Shown here: positions 34,326-42,543 of the stretch, in pieces
Layout of the letters: every line of letters begins with the position of its first letter
Position numbering within the stretch: position 1 is the first letter of the stretch
Source: Tardibacter chloracetimidivorans
GTDB lineage: Bacteria > Pseudomonadota > Alphaproteobacteria > Sphingomonadales > Sphingomonadaceae
Assembly: GCF_001890385.1 (NCBI RefSeq)
Contig: NZ_CP018221.1
Location: 248,001 to 312,000 of the forward strand
Length of the DNA stretch: 64,000 nt
Reading direction: 5' to 3'
The notes under the pieces: model-generated
The model's input: only the letters and a program-made list of their open reading frames with translations
The model's database searches: none
What the model was told of the DNA's origin: nothing
Program-made: the position numbers and the translations under genes

Positions 34326-35378
34326 TCAATTCTGAGAATGCAACTCCGCACTTAGAAGGGCGACGAGTTCGGCAGCTGGCAGGTTGCGAGACAACGGCGC
34401 GCCTTGTCCAGCCCACTGAGCGGCGTAGCCGGTCTCACCTGCCGCCTTGGCCGCCGCAATCAGCGCCTTGCCCGCGTCATACGTCATCGGATAGCCGGGA
34501 TGCGGCAGGCCGACGCTATCGCCCCATTCTGTAAAGCGGTTGGGCAGACCCCGTGCGGGCCGTCCGGAAATTGCGGAGGTCATGACCGTGCTCATCGCGG
34601 CAGGACCGGCAAGCGCCTCGCGATAGGCAGCGTCGGCACTACTTTCGGGACAGGCGACGAAGGCGGTGCCCAGCTGGGCAGCGATGGCGCCGAGATCAAG
34701 CGCGGCGCGGATGCCCCGGCCATCCATGATTCCCCCAGCCGCGATGACCGGCGAGCCACATCGCTGCACCAGCAAGCGGGTCAGCGCCATTGTGCCAAGG
34801 CGACCGTCAGGCGCGTCTGGATCGAAGACGCCGCGATGGCCGCCCGCTTCCCATCCCTGAGCCACAACCGCGTCGATCCCTGCCTTCGTCGCGGCAACCG
34901 CCTCGTCGAGGTTTGTGGCAGTCGCCAGCAACACGCAACCGGCGTCCTTGAGCGCGCTGATCCGTCCGGCATCGGGCAGCCCGAAGTGAAAGCTGACAAC
35001 GGCTGGCGCAGTATCGATCAGCAGCGCCAGCATCTCGTCGTCCTCGATGAAGCTTCTGTAAATCGGACGAAGCGCTGTCGGGGGCTGCGCACCGTATCTG
35101 TCGAACAGTGGCGCCATTGCCGAGAGCCATGCCTTTTCGCGGGCGTCATTCTGCTGCACTGGCTGATGGACGAAGACATTGACGTTGAACGGCCGGGTGC
35201 AGAGGGCGCGCACGCCGGCGATCATCTCCCGTGCGCCGGCGGCGTCGGTAGCGGCAACGCCTATCGAACCAAGCGCGCCCGCATTGCTGACGACGGCGGC
35301 CAGTTCCGGAGTGGACACGCCCGCCATCGGCGCCTGTACGATTGGGAGCGGAACACCAAGACTTTCCATCAGCGACAT
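34326..35378 (-). CDS. Nitronate monooxygenase-like flavin oxidoreductase
   Basis: The 350-residue FMN-dependent TIM-barrel enzyme has the family start PIVQAPMAGVSTPELAAVVSNAGALGSIG, the central ATATNLDEAVAATKAGIDAVVAQGWEAGGHRG with the active-site-type histidine, and the phosphate-binding VIAAGGIMDGRGIRAALDLGA. This is the 2-nitropropane dioxygenase/nitronate monooxygenase family, which oxidises nitronates; some members act on other substrates. It stands in the accessory block behind tRNA-Ser. The 152 bp before it (toward 35531) show no gene. Confidence 0.85.
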   Translation of the reverse strand: MSLMESLGVPLPIVQAPMAGVSTPELAAVVSNAGALGSIGVAATDAAGAREMIAGVRALCTRPFNVNVFVHQPVQQNDAREKAWLSAMAPLFDRYGAQPPTALRPIYRSFIEDDEMLALLIDTAPAVVSFHFGLPDAGRISALKDAGCVLLATATNLDEAVAATKAGIDAVVAQGWEAGGHRGVFDPDAPDGRLGTMALTRLLVQRCGSPVIAAGGIMDGRGIRAALDLGAIAAQLGTAFVACPESSADAAYREALAGPAAMSTVMTSAISGRPARGLPNRFTEWGDSVGLPHPGYPMTYDAGKALIAAAKAAGETGYAAQWAGQGAPLSRNLPAAELVALLSAELHSQN

Positions 35379-35531
35379 GCTTCCACCTTAGCATGGTGTC
35401 CGGTAATTGCGAGCGGAAGCGAAAGGCCGTCAGAAAGCTGACGCTGGCGCCTTCACATGAACCATCGGCGGGTAATGACCCCGGGTACCGACAGCCGGGA
35501 CGACAGCAATGTTCGCGCCTCCGGGCCAAGG

Positions 35532-35915
35532 CTAGCTTGCCGAGTAGGTGACAACCTCAATCTTGTTGCCATCGAGGTCGTGAACGAAGGCTCCGTAATA
35601 ATTTCCGTCATATCTAGGCCGTAGCCCAGGTGCGCCGCCGTCGGTGCCGCCATTTGCGAGCGCGACCCGATAGAACTCATCGACCACGTTCCGATGAGCA
35701 GCCGCGAATGCGATGTGCACACCGTTGCCAGCGGTCGCCTCCCTGCCATCGACCGGCTTCTCCAGGGCGAATAGATATTCATGCGCGGCGCTGCCATAGC
35801 CAACCGACCCACCCTCCATGCTCTGGCGCCACAGTCCAATTACTGCGAGCACGGGATCGTAGAAGCGAACCGCGCGAGCGGCGTCGTTGGTACCGAGCGA
35901 TACGTGATGGATCAT
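35532..35915 (-). CDS. VOC family protein (glyoxalase-like)
   Basis: The 127-residue protein is a single vicinal-oxygen-chelate unit pair: MIHHVSLGTNDAARAVRFYDPVLAVIG opens the first beta-alpha-beta module and YYGAFVHDLDGNKIEVVTYS closes the second, including the typical metal-site glutamate in DGNKIEV. VOC enzymes include glyoxalases, dioxygenases and resistance proteins; the substrate is unknown. I chose ATG 35915; a longer frame upstream shows no homology. It is part of the accessory block. Confidence 0.82.
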   Translation of the reverse strand: MIHHVSLGTNDAARAVRFYDPVLAVIGLWRQSMEGGSVGYGSAAHEYLFALEKPVDGREATAGNGVHIAFAAAHRNVVDEFYRVALANGGTDGGAPGLRPRYDGNYYGAFVHDLDGNKIEVVTYSAS

Positions 35916-36218
35916 TGCAAAGCCTCCGACATCGCCAATCCTAACGCGCGACTTTCGGACATGATCCAGCACACCGCCAGCAAGCAGAACCTCCACCCAT
36001 CCGGGGAAACCGAACATCTAGCGTGAATGGCGGCTGCGCCGGCGGGGCGACCGATTTTGCTTTTTGACATGAAATCGGCTAAAGCTCGCTCCGCTGACGT
36101 CGCCTGCGACGGATATGGGGCCGGCAAGTCGGTTCCTTTTGTCCCTTTCTAGCCTCACCGAAGCCGGGATGCGTCGCCTTTGGCGCATGCCTGTCATATT
36201 GGGATAAAGGATGCCCAC
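35916..36218 (+). promoter_or_regulatory. 303-bp gap; leader region of the cold-shock gene
   Basis: No gene fits here. The right part should be the 5' leader of cspA, which in this family is often long and structured. A short inverted pair ATGCG/CGCAT lies around 36170-36188, and AAAGGA stands 7 bases before the cspA ATG. The left part (about 35940-36044) looks like non-coding debris and contains one copy of a 19-bp repeat. A TTGACA at 36064 has no convincing -10 partner. Confidence 0.3.
36026..36044. repeat. 19-bp imperfect direct repeat, copy 1 (copy 2 at 37566-37584)
   Basis: AATGGCGGCTGCGCCGGCG here and AATGGCGGCTTTGCCGGCG at 37566-37584 match at 17 of 19 positions in the same orientation. 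They bracket the three plus-strand genes cspA, DUF6481 and SpeE-like. They may mark the limits of a moved segment or be chance in a GC-rich genome. Confidence 0.3.
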
Positions 36219-36425
36219 ATGATCACCGGAACTGTAAAATTCTTCAATGCCGACAAGGGCTATGGGTTCATCGCGCCTGAGGGCGGAGGGGACGACGCAT
36301 TCGTTCACATCTCCGCGGTGGAGCGCGCCGGCATGCACACGCTGGACAAGGATCAGCGCGTTTCATACGAGCTGGAGAAGGACCAGCGCGGCAAGACATC
36401 TGCGGTCAATCTCCAAGCCGCCTAA
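36219..36425 (+). CDS. Cold-shock protein, CspA family
   Basis: The 68-residue single cold-shock domain binds single-stranded RNA and DNA. RNP1 reads KGYGFIAP (residues 13-20) and RNP2 DAFVHIS (residues 26-32), in the beta-barrel order MITGTVKFFNADKGYGF. It should act as an RNA chaperone. AAAGGA lies 7 bases before the ATG. A strong intrinsic terminator follows 16 bp after the stop, separating it from the DUF6481 gene. Confidence 0.95.
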   Translation: MITGTVKFFNADKGYGFIAPEGGGDDAFVHISAVERAGMHTLDKDQRVSYELEKDQRGKTSAVNLQAA

Positions 36426-36441
36426 GCTTAGCCGGAATTCG

Positions 36442-36482
36442 GGAGCGAGCGCCTGCCAGTGCGTTCGCTCCTTCCTTTTTTT
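36442..36482 (+). terminator. Intrinsic terminator after the cold-shock gene
   Basis: GGAGCGAGCGC (36442-36452) pairs with GCGTTCGCTCC (36461-36471) over 11 bp including one G-T pair, with an 8-base loop, and is followed by TTCC and seven T residues. It is the clearest factor-independent terminator in the window. Read-through would be needed to reach the DUF6481 gene at 36500 from the cspA promoter. Confidence 0.88.
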
Positions 36483-36499
36483 GCCATGAAGGTTTGTTG

Positions 36500-36829
36500 A
36501 TGTCCGCCTATAAGGATCCGAGTTTTCAGGAGCGCACGGCGCTTGCCCGACAAGCCCGCCAGAAAGCGCTGGATCAGTTGAAGGCCAAGCCGCCGGCCGA
36601 TGAAGCGGTGCTGGCCGAGCGCAATGCCGCACGGATCGCACGCGAGCAGGCCAAGGCCGATGAGAGAGCGGCAATACGTGCCGCGCGCGACCTGGCCAAG
36701 GCGGAGGAGAAAGCGCGGGCAATCGAAGCGGCCAAGGCATCCGTGCCGCCCCCAGGCCCCAGCGAGGCCGAGCAACGCGCCGCCCGTGATGCGCGCTACG
36801 CCGCTCGCAAGCAGCGTAAATCGCGTTGA
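36500..36829 (+). CDS. DUF6481 family protein
   Basis: This 109-residue, highly charged, probably all-helical protein opens SAYKDPSFQERTALARQARQKALDQLKAKP and continues with Ala/Arg/Lys/Glu-rich helix to a basic end (ARYAARKQRKSR). This matches DUF6481, a small family seen in sphingomonads, commonly beside cold-shock genes. Its role is unknown; composition suggests a nucleic-acid or ribosome partner. The start ATG 36500 directly follows two TTG codons, and the gene lies just after the cspA terminator. Confidence 0.75.
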   Translation: MSAYKDPSFQERTALARQARQKALDQLKAKPPADEAVLAERNAARIAREQAKADERAAIRAARDLAKAEEKARAIEAAKASVPPPGPSEAEQRAARDARYAARKQRKSR

Positions 36830-36855
36830 ACTCCATGATCTACTGACGCAGGCCT

Positions 36856-37533
36856 ATGCTTCCCTGGGTCCACATCGATACGGGCAAAATTCCCGGTGGC
36901 GAGGGTGACTTGCGGTTACTCAGTCGCGGCACCGAATTTGCGATCTTCCTCGATAGAGACGAATTGATGAACAGCCGGCGCAGCGCCTCGGAAGAGGCGT
37001 TGGCGACGCTCACCTGCACTCGACTTACGCACCAGCCAAAGGCGCGCGTGCTGATCGGCGGGCTTGGTATGGGCTTCACGCTGCGCACGGCTCTGGCGAC
37101 ACTAGGCAAGGATGCCGCGGTCCGCGTCGCCGAGCTTGTACCTGCGGTCGTAAACTGGGCGCGGGGGCCGCTCGCGCACATCATTGGCGGGAGCCTGGAT
37201 GATCCGCGCGTCACGCTTGAGGTGGCCGATGTCGGCCGGTTGATCGGGGAAGCTGCGTCGCTCTACGATGCGATTCTGCTCGATGTCGACAACGGTCCCG
37301 ACGGCCTCACACGTGCGGCAAATGATCGACTGTACGGCAATAGCGGACTGAACGCGGCCTATGCCGCACTTCGGCCGGAGGGAGTGCTGGCGGTCTGGTC
37401 TTCAGCACCAGACTCTGCCTTCACCCAGCGCCTGCGCAAGGCAGGCTTCGACGTGAGGGAAGTGAAGGCTCGCGCTCACGCGGGTAAGGGCGGGCATCAC
37501 CTCATTTGGCTGGCGACGAAGGCCGGCAACTGA
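36856..37533 (+). CDS. Spermidine synthase-like methyltransferase-fold protein
   Basis: The 225-residue protein has a Rossmann methyltransferase core: motif I VLIGGLGMGFTLRTAL, an acidic strand end VRVAELVPAVVNWARG, and YDAILLDVDNGPDGLT, the order seen in SpeE-like proteins. It is shorter than true spermidine synthases and lacks their N-terminal beta domain and typical active-site DxxD segment, so polyamine synthesis is doubtful. The pattern GVLAVWSSAPDSAFTQRLRKAGF resembles SpeE C-terminal parts. It lies 26 bp after the DUF6481 gene. Confidence 0.72.
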   Translation: MLPWVHIDTGKIPGGEGDLRLLSRGTEFAIFLDRDELMNSRRSASEEALATLTCTRLTHQPKARVLIGGLGMGFTLRTALATLGKDAAVRVAELVPAVVNWARGPLAHIIGGSLDDPRVTLEVADVGRLIGEAASLYDAILLDVDNGPDGLTRAANDRLYGNSGLNAAYAALRPEGVLAVWSSAPDSAFTQRLRKAGFDVREVKARAHAGKGGHHLIWLATKAGN

Positions 37534-37565
37534 ACAGTTTATCAGGGAAGCACCACCAGTGTCGT

Positions 37566-37584
37566 AATGGCGGCTTTGCCGGCG
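37566..37584. repeat. 19-bp imperfect direct repeat, copy 2
   Basis: This is the partner of 36026-36044, with two mismatches. It falls in the 57-bp gap between the SpeE-like gene and the convergent DUF2200 gene. Confidence 0.3.
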
Positions 37585-37590
37585 AGCCTC

Positions 37591-37941
37591 CTATCTGCGG
37601 AGGACTTTCTCCATCGTTTTGCCTTTGGCGAGCTCATCGACCAATTTGTCGAGGTAGCGGATTTCGCGCATGGTAGGCTCTTCGATATTTTCAATCCGCA
37701 CCCCGCAGATCACACCGGTGATCGATGAGCGTGCAGGATTCATTCGAGGCGCGTTCGCAAAGAAATCCTCGAACGACGTCTTGGAGGCCAGCTCTTGCTC
37801 AAGCGTTTCCTGGCTATGCCCCGTCAGCCAACGGATGATTTCGTCAACTTCGCCCTTCGTGCGCCCCTTCTTCTCCGCCTTGGCGATGTAGAAGGGATAG
37901 ACACTTGCAACACTGGCTGAATAGATCCGATGCCCTGGCAT
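37591..37941 (-). CDS. DUF2200 family protein
   Basis: The 116-residue cytoplasmic protein matches the DUF2200 pattern: [90 protein letters not shown]. The family is widespread but uncharacterised, and its compact form suggests a small DNA- or nucleotide-handling role at most. ATG 37941 is the conserved start; the frame stays open upstream through non-homologous sequence. It is the last accessory gene before the monooxygenase. Confidence 0.85.
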   Translation of the reverse strand: MPGHRIYSASVASVYPFYIAKAEKKGRTKGEVDEIIRWLTGHSQETLEQELASKTSFEDFFANAPRMNPARSSITGVICGVRIENIEEPTMREIRYLDKLVDELAKGKTMEKVLRR

Positions 37942-38126
37942 TTTCCCGCTCCCTCGCCTCCATTGGTGCATGGATAGACGACGGCCAACACTCAATGCGA
38001 GGGCAATGTGCCTGGCCGCAGAAAGGCGAGCATGTGCGTGACGTAGTCCGCCTTGCCGAGATTGACACCGGCGTTGCACATGGTCGCTCTGGACGAAGGG
38101 CACCTCCGCTCGCGCACGCGCAAGTC
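37942..38126. other. Gene-free debris between DUF2200 and the monooxygenase gene
   Basis: No intact gene fits. On the minus strand a short frame contains [20 protein letters not shown] followed by LRPG and an early stop (about 38000-38090), which looks like the broken end of a protein gene that I do not recognise. Together with the fragments at 33897-34191 it marks this block as rearranged. Confidence 0.35.
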
Positions 38127-39107
38127 TCAGCCGTTGGCCTCGGCGATGATCTCGAATGATCGCAGCCGTTTTTGCGGGTCGAAGATGTCGGAGACGATCA
38201 TCAGTTCGTCCGCATTCGTCCGCTCGATCATGTCCTTCAGGCCGCGGCGCACCGTCTCCGGGCTGCCTATGACGCTGCACGCGAGCATCTGCGATGCCTG
38301 CATCTTTTCCTGCGGCGACCAATAGCTGTCGATATCATCGATCGGCGGCTGGCTCAGGGAGCGGGTGCCCCTGAAAATATTGGCGAAGGACATCTGCTGC
38401 GTGGTCGCCAGCCGCCGCGCCTCATCGTCATTTTCGGCAGCGATGACGTTCATTCCAACCAGCACATAGGGCTTGGCGAGCTGGTCCGACGGCTTGAAAC
38501 GCTCGCGGTAAATGGCGATGGCCATGTCGAGCGCCTGCGGTGCAAAGTGCGAGGCAAAGCCATAGGGCAGCCCCAGTTCCGCCGCCAGCTGCGCTCCGAA
38601 CAGGCTGGAGCCCAATATCCACAAGGGCACATTGGTGCCGGAGCCGGGTACGGCCTCTATCCTCTGGTTCGGCTGAACCGGGCCGAGAAATGCCTGCAAC
38701 TCCAGCACATCCTGCGGAAAACGATCGGCGTTGGCCGGGTCACGGCGCAAGGCGCGCAGCGTCATCTGGTCGGTTCCGGGCGCGCGTCCCAGGCCCAGAT
38801 CGATGCGTCCGGGGAACAGCGTGGCCAATGTGCCGAACTGCTCGGCAATGACATAGGGCGCGTGGTTGGGCAGCATGATGCCGCCCGCGCCCACCCTGAT
38901 CGTCGTCGTCCCGGCGGCGATATGCTGGATGACAAGTGATGTCGCCGCCGTCGTGACCGTCGGCATGTTGTGATGCTCGGCCACCCAGAACCGCTGATAG
39001 CCCCAGCCTTCGGCGTGACGGGCAAGCGCCCTCGCCTCGTCCAGCGCCATGCGCCGGTCGCCGCCCTGCCGGACGCGCCCAAGCTCAAGAATCGATAATG
39101 CCGTCAT
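38127..39107 (-). CDS. LLM-class flavin-dependent oxidoreductase (MsnO8 type)
   Basis: The 326-residue luciferase-like monooxygenase starts with [13 protein letters not shown], then [79 protein letters not shown], the hallmark of the MsnO8/YhbW-like branch. Such enzymes use reduced flavin and oxygen; the substrate is unknown. The gene is complete. A 76-bp piece of its 3' third (codons about 254-279) is repeated at 34116-34191. Confidence 0.9.
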   Translation of the reverse strand: MTALSILELGRVRQGGDRRMALDEARALARHAEGWGYQRFWVAEHHNMPTVTTAATSLVIQHIAAGTTTIRVGAGGIMLPNHAPYVIAEQFGTLATLFPGRIDLGLGRAPGTDQMTLRALRRDPANADRFPQDVLELQAFLGPVQPNQRIEAVPGSGTNVPLWILGSSLFGAQLAAELGLPYGFASHFAPQALDMAIAIYRERFKPSDQLAKPYVLVGMNVIAAENDDEARRLATTQQMSFANIFRGTRSLSQPPIDDIDSYWSPQEKMQASQMLACSVIGSPETVRRGLKDMIERTNADELMIVSDIFDPQKRLRSFEIIAEANG

Positions 39108-39134
39108 CGCATGACCATCAGGGCGGAGGGCGCC

Positions 39135-40187
39135 CTACTCCGCAGCAACGCCCGACTTGTCGAACAAGCCGCCTTCCTGCGTATCCTCGTTGGCGGCGGC
39201 CACCGCCTTCGCATTCTGGCGGCGGTCGAAATTGTCCCACACCTCGTTCCAGTTGCCGCGCGTGGCAGCTTTTGAGTATTCGGTGGCGCGGGTCTCGAAG
39301 AAATTGGCGTGCTCCACGCCGTTCAGCAGCGGCGCAAGCCACGGCAGCGGGTGCTCGTCCACCATGAACATCGGCCTCAGGCCAAGCTGGCTCAGCCGCC
39401 AGTCGGCGATATAGCGGATATACTTCTTGATTTCCTTGGGCGTCATGCCCGTCACCGGCCCCTGTTCAAACGCAAGGTCGATGAAGGCGTCCTCCAGGTC
39501 CACCGTGTGGTGGCAGACGTCGCGAATGTCCTTCTTCACGGCCGGGGTCAGGCAGTCGCGCTCCTTCACGAAGGCGTGGAACAGCCGCGTGATCCCTTCA
39601 CAATGCAGGCTCTCGTCGCGCACCGACCAGCTCACGATCTGCCCCATGCCCTTCATCTTGTTGAAGCGCGGGAAGTTCATCAGCATCGCAAAGCTGGCGA
39701 AAAGCTGAAGCCCCTCGGTAAAGCCGCCGAACATGGCGAGCGTCTTTGCGATATCCTCATCCGAATCGACGCCGAAGGTGGCGAGATAATCGTGCTTGTC
39801 CTTCATTTCCTTGTACTGAAGGAACATGCTGTACTCGCTCTCGGGCATGCCGATGGTGTCGAGCAGATGGCTGTAGGCGGCGATATGCACCGTCTCCATG
39901 TTGGAAAAGGCGGTCAGCATCATCTTGATCTCGGTCGGCTTGAACACGCGGCCGTATTTGTCGTGATAGCAGTCCTGCACCTCCACGTCCGCCTGGGTGA
40001 AGAAGCGGAAGATCTGGGTCAGCAGGTTGCGCTCATGGTCGGTGAGCTTCTGCGCCCAGTCGCGGCAGTCCTCGCCCAGCGGCACTTCCTCCGGCATCCA
40101 GTGGATCTGCTGCTGGCGCTTCCAGAAATCGAAAGCCCAGGGATATTCAAAGGGCTTGTAGGTGCGGGAGGCCTGGAGAAGCGACAT
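39135..40187 (-). CDS. nrdB: Ribonucleoside-diphosphate reductase subunit beta
   Basis: NrdB holds the diiron-tyrosyl radical that starts ribonucleotide reduction. The 350-residue four-helix-bundle protein shows iron-ligand segments QADVEVQDCYHD, SNMETVHIAAYSHLL (with the radical-type Tyr), FGGFTEGLQLFASFA and RDESLHCEGITRLFH. Length and order fit a class I enzyme. It is separated from nrdA by three unrelated membrane-module genes (40361-42441) on the same strand and has a NrdR-type box 127 bp upstream of its start. Confidence 0.96.
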   Translation of the reverse strand: MSLLQASRTYKPFEYPWAFDFWKRQQQIHWMPEEVPLGEDCRDWAQKLTDHERNLLTQIFRFFTQADVEVQDCYHDKYGRVFKPTEIKMMLTAFSNMETVHIAAYSHLLDTIGMPESEYSMFLQYKEMKDKHDYLATFGVDSDEDIAKTLAMFGGFTEGLQLFASFAMLMNFPRFNKMKGMGQIVSWSVRDESLHCEGITRLFHAFVKERDCLTPAVKKDIRDVCHHTVDLEDAFIDLAFEQGPVTGMTPKEIKKYIRYIADWRLSQLGLRPMFMVDEHPLPWLAPLLNGVEHANFFETRATEYSKAATRGNWNEVWDNFDRRQNAKAVAAANEDTQEGGLFDKSGVAAE

Positions 40188-40313
40188 GAAGGACTCCTTG
40201 GGTCTTTCTGGCCCCGCAGCCGGGGCAATGCGGCATATGGCCGGATGCTATGCCAAAGCGGCAGGCGTTTCTACCACAAAGCCGCACCGCTTGCGATAAA
40301 TATGGGGATAAAC

Positions 40314-40329
40314 CCACAACCGATTGTGG
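40314..40329 (-). promoter_or_regulatory. Probable NrdR box upstream of nrdB
   Basis: The 16-bp sequence CCACAACCGATTGTGG is a perfect palindrome around a 4-base centre and keeps the CACAA...TTGTG arms of the NrdR consensus (acaCwAtATaTwGtgt). NrdR represses ribonucleotide reductase genes when ATP/dATP is bound. I could not find the usual second box at a three-turn spacing, nor a box in front of nrdA. Confidence 0.6.
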
Positions 40330-40360
40330 ATAGCTTCTGCGACAGCCGCAGGATGTCGTT

Positions 40361-40765
40361 TCAGCGATGCGCGGGGCGGGCGCGGAAGACGATCAGAAAG
40401 TTGAACGCAAAGTTGAACAGAAACGCGATTCCCACGCCGCCTGTCTTGCACAGGATGAGCGGCAGGTCCGACGCCTGCCAGATGAGCGTCGTCGCGGTCA
40501 CGTTGATGACAAGGCCCACGCCCGCGAAGACGAGGAACAGCACGGCCTTGCGCGCGCCCCCTCCGCCGCCGAAGACATAGCGCGAGCTGACGAGAAAGTT
40601 CACGACGGCAGCGACAAGGAAGCTGAGCGTCGCGCCCGCCATCACCCCCATCACGGGCGCGAACAGGCGGAACAGGCTGATGTCGATGACGGCCGCGCCC
40701 CCGCCCGACAGCAGATAGCCCGCCGCCTTTCTCGACATATCGCGAAGGCGCGGTAGCCGGTTCAC
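40361..40765 (-). CDS. GtrA family membrane protein
   Basis: The 134-residue protein has four membrane helices in GtrA order: YLLSGGGAAVIDISLFRLF, GVMAGATLSFLVAAVVNFLVSSRYVFGG, LFLVFAGVGLVINVTATTLIW and LCKTGGVGIAFLFNFAFNFLIVFR. GtrA proteins move or help move polyprenyl-linked sugars across the inner membrane. The start is GTG 40765, overlapping the HAD gene stop (GTGA); ATG 40738 is an alternative. Its partnership with a UbiA enzyme and a phosphatase suggests lipid-linked pentose metabolism. Confidence 0.88.
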   Translation of the reverse strand: MNRLPRLRDMSRKAAGYLLSGGGAAVIDISLFRLFAPVMGVMAGATLSFLVAAVVNFLVSSRYVFGGGGGARKAVLFLVFAGVGLVINVTATTLIWQASDLPLILCKTGGVGIAFLFNFAFNFLIVFRARPAHR

Positions 40766-41451
40766 GGCCGTGGCTCTCCATCGGGCAGCGGAAACTCGGC
40801 AAAGCTTGCAAAGCAGCTGTGTCCCGCAATCGGCCGTGACGAACGGATATAGGTGCGCACCCCTGCCCGCCTGCCCGCCTGGCCGTCGCGTTCGGGCCGG
40901 TCGCCGATGAGGATGGTCGATCGCGGCCATGCGCCCGCCCGCTCCATCAGGTGAATCAATCCGGCGGGGCTAGGCTTCATGACGCCAACGCCCTCATCGG
41001 CGGCCGCGACAATGAAATCGGCGGCAAGCCCAAGCGCCTCGAGCTTGGCGATAGCGGGATAGTCGGAGAGTACGCCGATGCTCCGCCCCGAAACGCGAAT
41101 CGCGTCGAACAGCCGCTCCACGCCGGGGTAGCGCGCCTTCATCAGCAGCGGCAGCGGCCGCCGGTTCATCCACTCTTCGACGAGCGCAGAAACGCCGGAT
41201 TCGGAAAGGCCGGTGACGGCAGCAACGGCGCGGACAAGCTCCGTCTCGAACGCAGTGATTCCGTTATCGGCCAGTTCCTCGCGCAGCCGCCGATATGCGC
41301 CAAGCGCGCGGATCGTGGAAAGGCTACGGCGGCGCAGGCCATCGGCCACCAGCGCGGCGGCCATGCGAAGCCGCACGGGGCGCTGGCGATAAAGCGTTCC
41401 GTCGACATCGAAAACCACCAGCCGGACGGAAGACCAGTCGACTTCCAGCAC
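40762..41451 (-). CDS. HAD family hydrolase
   Basis: The 229-residue protein has the HAD motifs in order: nucleophile LVVFDVDGTLYRQ (residues 11-23), threonine/serine motif near IGVLSDYPA, lysine in GVMKPSPAG and ILIGDRPERDG. A helical cap follows the first motif. It is probably a phosphatase. Placed between a UbiA prenyltransferase (3-bp gap) and GtrA (4-bp overlap), it may dephosphorylate the polyprenyl-sugar phosphate product, as proposed for analogous mycobacterial enzymes. GTG 41451 is the start. Confidence 0.85.
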   Translation of the reverse strand: MLEVDWSSVRLVVFDVDGTLYRQRPVRLRMAAALVADGLRRRSLSTIRALGAYRRLREELADNGITAFETELVRAVAAVTGLSESGVSALVEEWMNRRPLPLLMKARYPGVERLFDAIRVSGRSIGVLSDYPAIAKLEALGLAADFIVAAADEGVGVMKPSPAGLIHLMERAGAWPRSTILIGDRPERDGQAGRRAGVRTYIRSSRPIAGHSCFASFAEFPLPDGEPRP

Positions 41452-41454
41452 CCG

Positions 41455-42441
41455 CTAACGCCTCAATTCAACAAAGTGCGGCTCGGCGAGCGGCGCAAGC
41501 CCGGGGATATTCACAAAGGTCAGCGCGACGAACAACAGCACCAGCACCGCGACCAGCCGCATCAGGCCGCGCTCCGCAAAGAGGCGCTCGGGCTTTTGCG
41601 CGGTGGAGCCGGGCTGCATGGCGAGCGCCAGATAGGTTGCGAAGAGCAGACCAAGCGCCGGCAGCAGCAGAACATATTCGATCCGATATTTAACGAGGAA
41701 GATCGACACCGCCATCACGCTCAACAGCGCGTAGAACAAGCAGGAAGCAGTGAGCGTCACCTCATCATAGCCGGCAAAGCTCTTGCGATAGCGCGCGAGC
41801 AGAGCGGCGCCGTGCGACGCGACGATCTCGCGATATTCGGACAGGCGCTTGGTGCCCATCAGAAAGGCGCCGCCGAACCAATAGGCGATGATGATGCTGA
41901 CGGGCGGCAGCGAGCCGGGGTCGATCATCGCCCAGCCGATCGCGAGCCGCAGCGGGTTGTTCACCGATTCGGACAGCACATCCAGATAGGGCACGTCCTT
42001 GGTGCGGATGGGCGGGACGTTGTACGCCAGCCCCTGCGCTGCAAAGGCGAGCGCGATCGCCGTCATCATCTTGCTAGTGACAAGCGCGATTCCGACGCCA
42101 GCCACCACCAGCGCCAGCCAGAGCAGCCACACCATGCGCCCGTCCATCTGGCGCTGCACCGCGCGGCGTAGCGATTTTGTGGGGTGCAGCGCATCGAAAT
42201 CGCGGTCGAGATATTCGTTGATGACGTAATTGGCCGATGCGATCAGCACCGCCATGACGAGGCCGGTGATGATCGGATAGAGGCGGAATTCGCCATGTTC
42301 GGGCCTGAGCAGCACGGCCAGCGCAAAACCCGGCACGATGAAGATGTGCTTGGTCGCATGGTCCAGCCGCATGATCGCGAGATAATCGGCGGGCCCGGCG
42401 CGCTCCGTGCGCGGCGGATGCTCCGTGAATTCGATTCCCAT
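41455..42441 (-). CDS. UbiA-family prenyltransferase
   Basis: This 328-residue membrane protein has nine hydrophobic segments and the UbiA motif NEYLDRDFDALHP (NxxxDxxxD) with a second acidic motif KDVPYLDVLSESVNN. It differs clearly from the UbiA homologue at 3527-4492, so the two are not a recent duplication. The opening IMRLDHATKHIFIVPG resembles the branch that acts on phosphoribosyl or other small donors and polyprenyl phosphate. It heads a three-gene unit with HAD and GtrA genes, all tightly spaced. Confidence 0.82.
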   Translation of the reverse strand: MGIEFTEHPPRTERAGPADYLAIMRLDHATKHIFIVPGFALAVLLRPEHGEFRLYPIITGLVMAVLIASANYVINEYLDRDFDALHPTKSLRRAVQRQMDGRMVWLLWLALVVAGVGIALVTSKMMTAIALAFAAQGLAYNVPPIRTKDVPYLDVLSESVNNPLRLAIGWAMIDPGSLPPVSIIIAYWFGGAFLMGTKRLSEYREIVASHGAALLARYRKSFAGYDEVTLTASCLFYALLSVMAVSIFLVKYRIEYVLLLPALGLLFATYLALAMQPGSTAQKPERLFAERGLMRLVAVLVLLFVALTFVNIPGLAPLAEPHFVELRR

Positions 42442-42543
42442 CGCACACGCCTTTCACAACCGGCTGTCCAAGACGAACAGACGATCCTTCGGCGGCGCAG
42501 TCTTGTAAACGGCGCGAACGGGGTATGCCCGTAAGGGCGGAGC

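Noticed and set aside
34109-34534. Plus-strand ORF across the monooxygenase fragment
   Set aside because: It runs antisense to the LLM fragment and to the end of the nitronate monooxygenase gene, and its product has no recognisable pattern.
36064-36092. TTGACA as cspA promoter
   Set aside because: The sequence 17 bases downstream (CGCTCC) does not resemble a -10 box, and the better AT-rich candidate is only 10 bases away.
33850-38126. Intact integrative element at tRNA-Ser
   Set aside because: No integrase or relaxase gene is present, and no copy of the tRNA-Ser 3' end is seen to the right. The block is better called rearranged accessory DNA.
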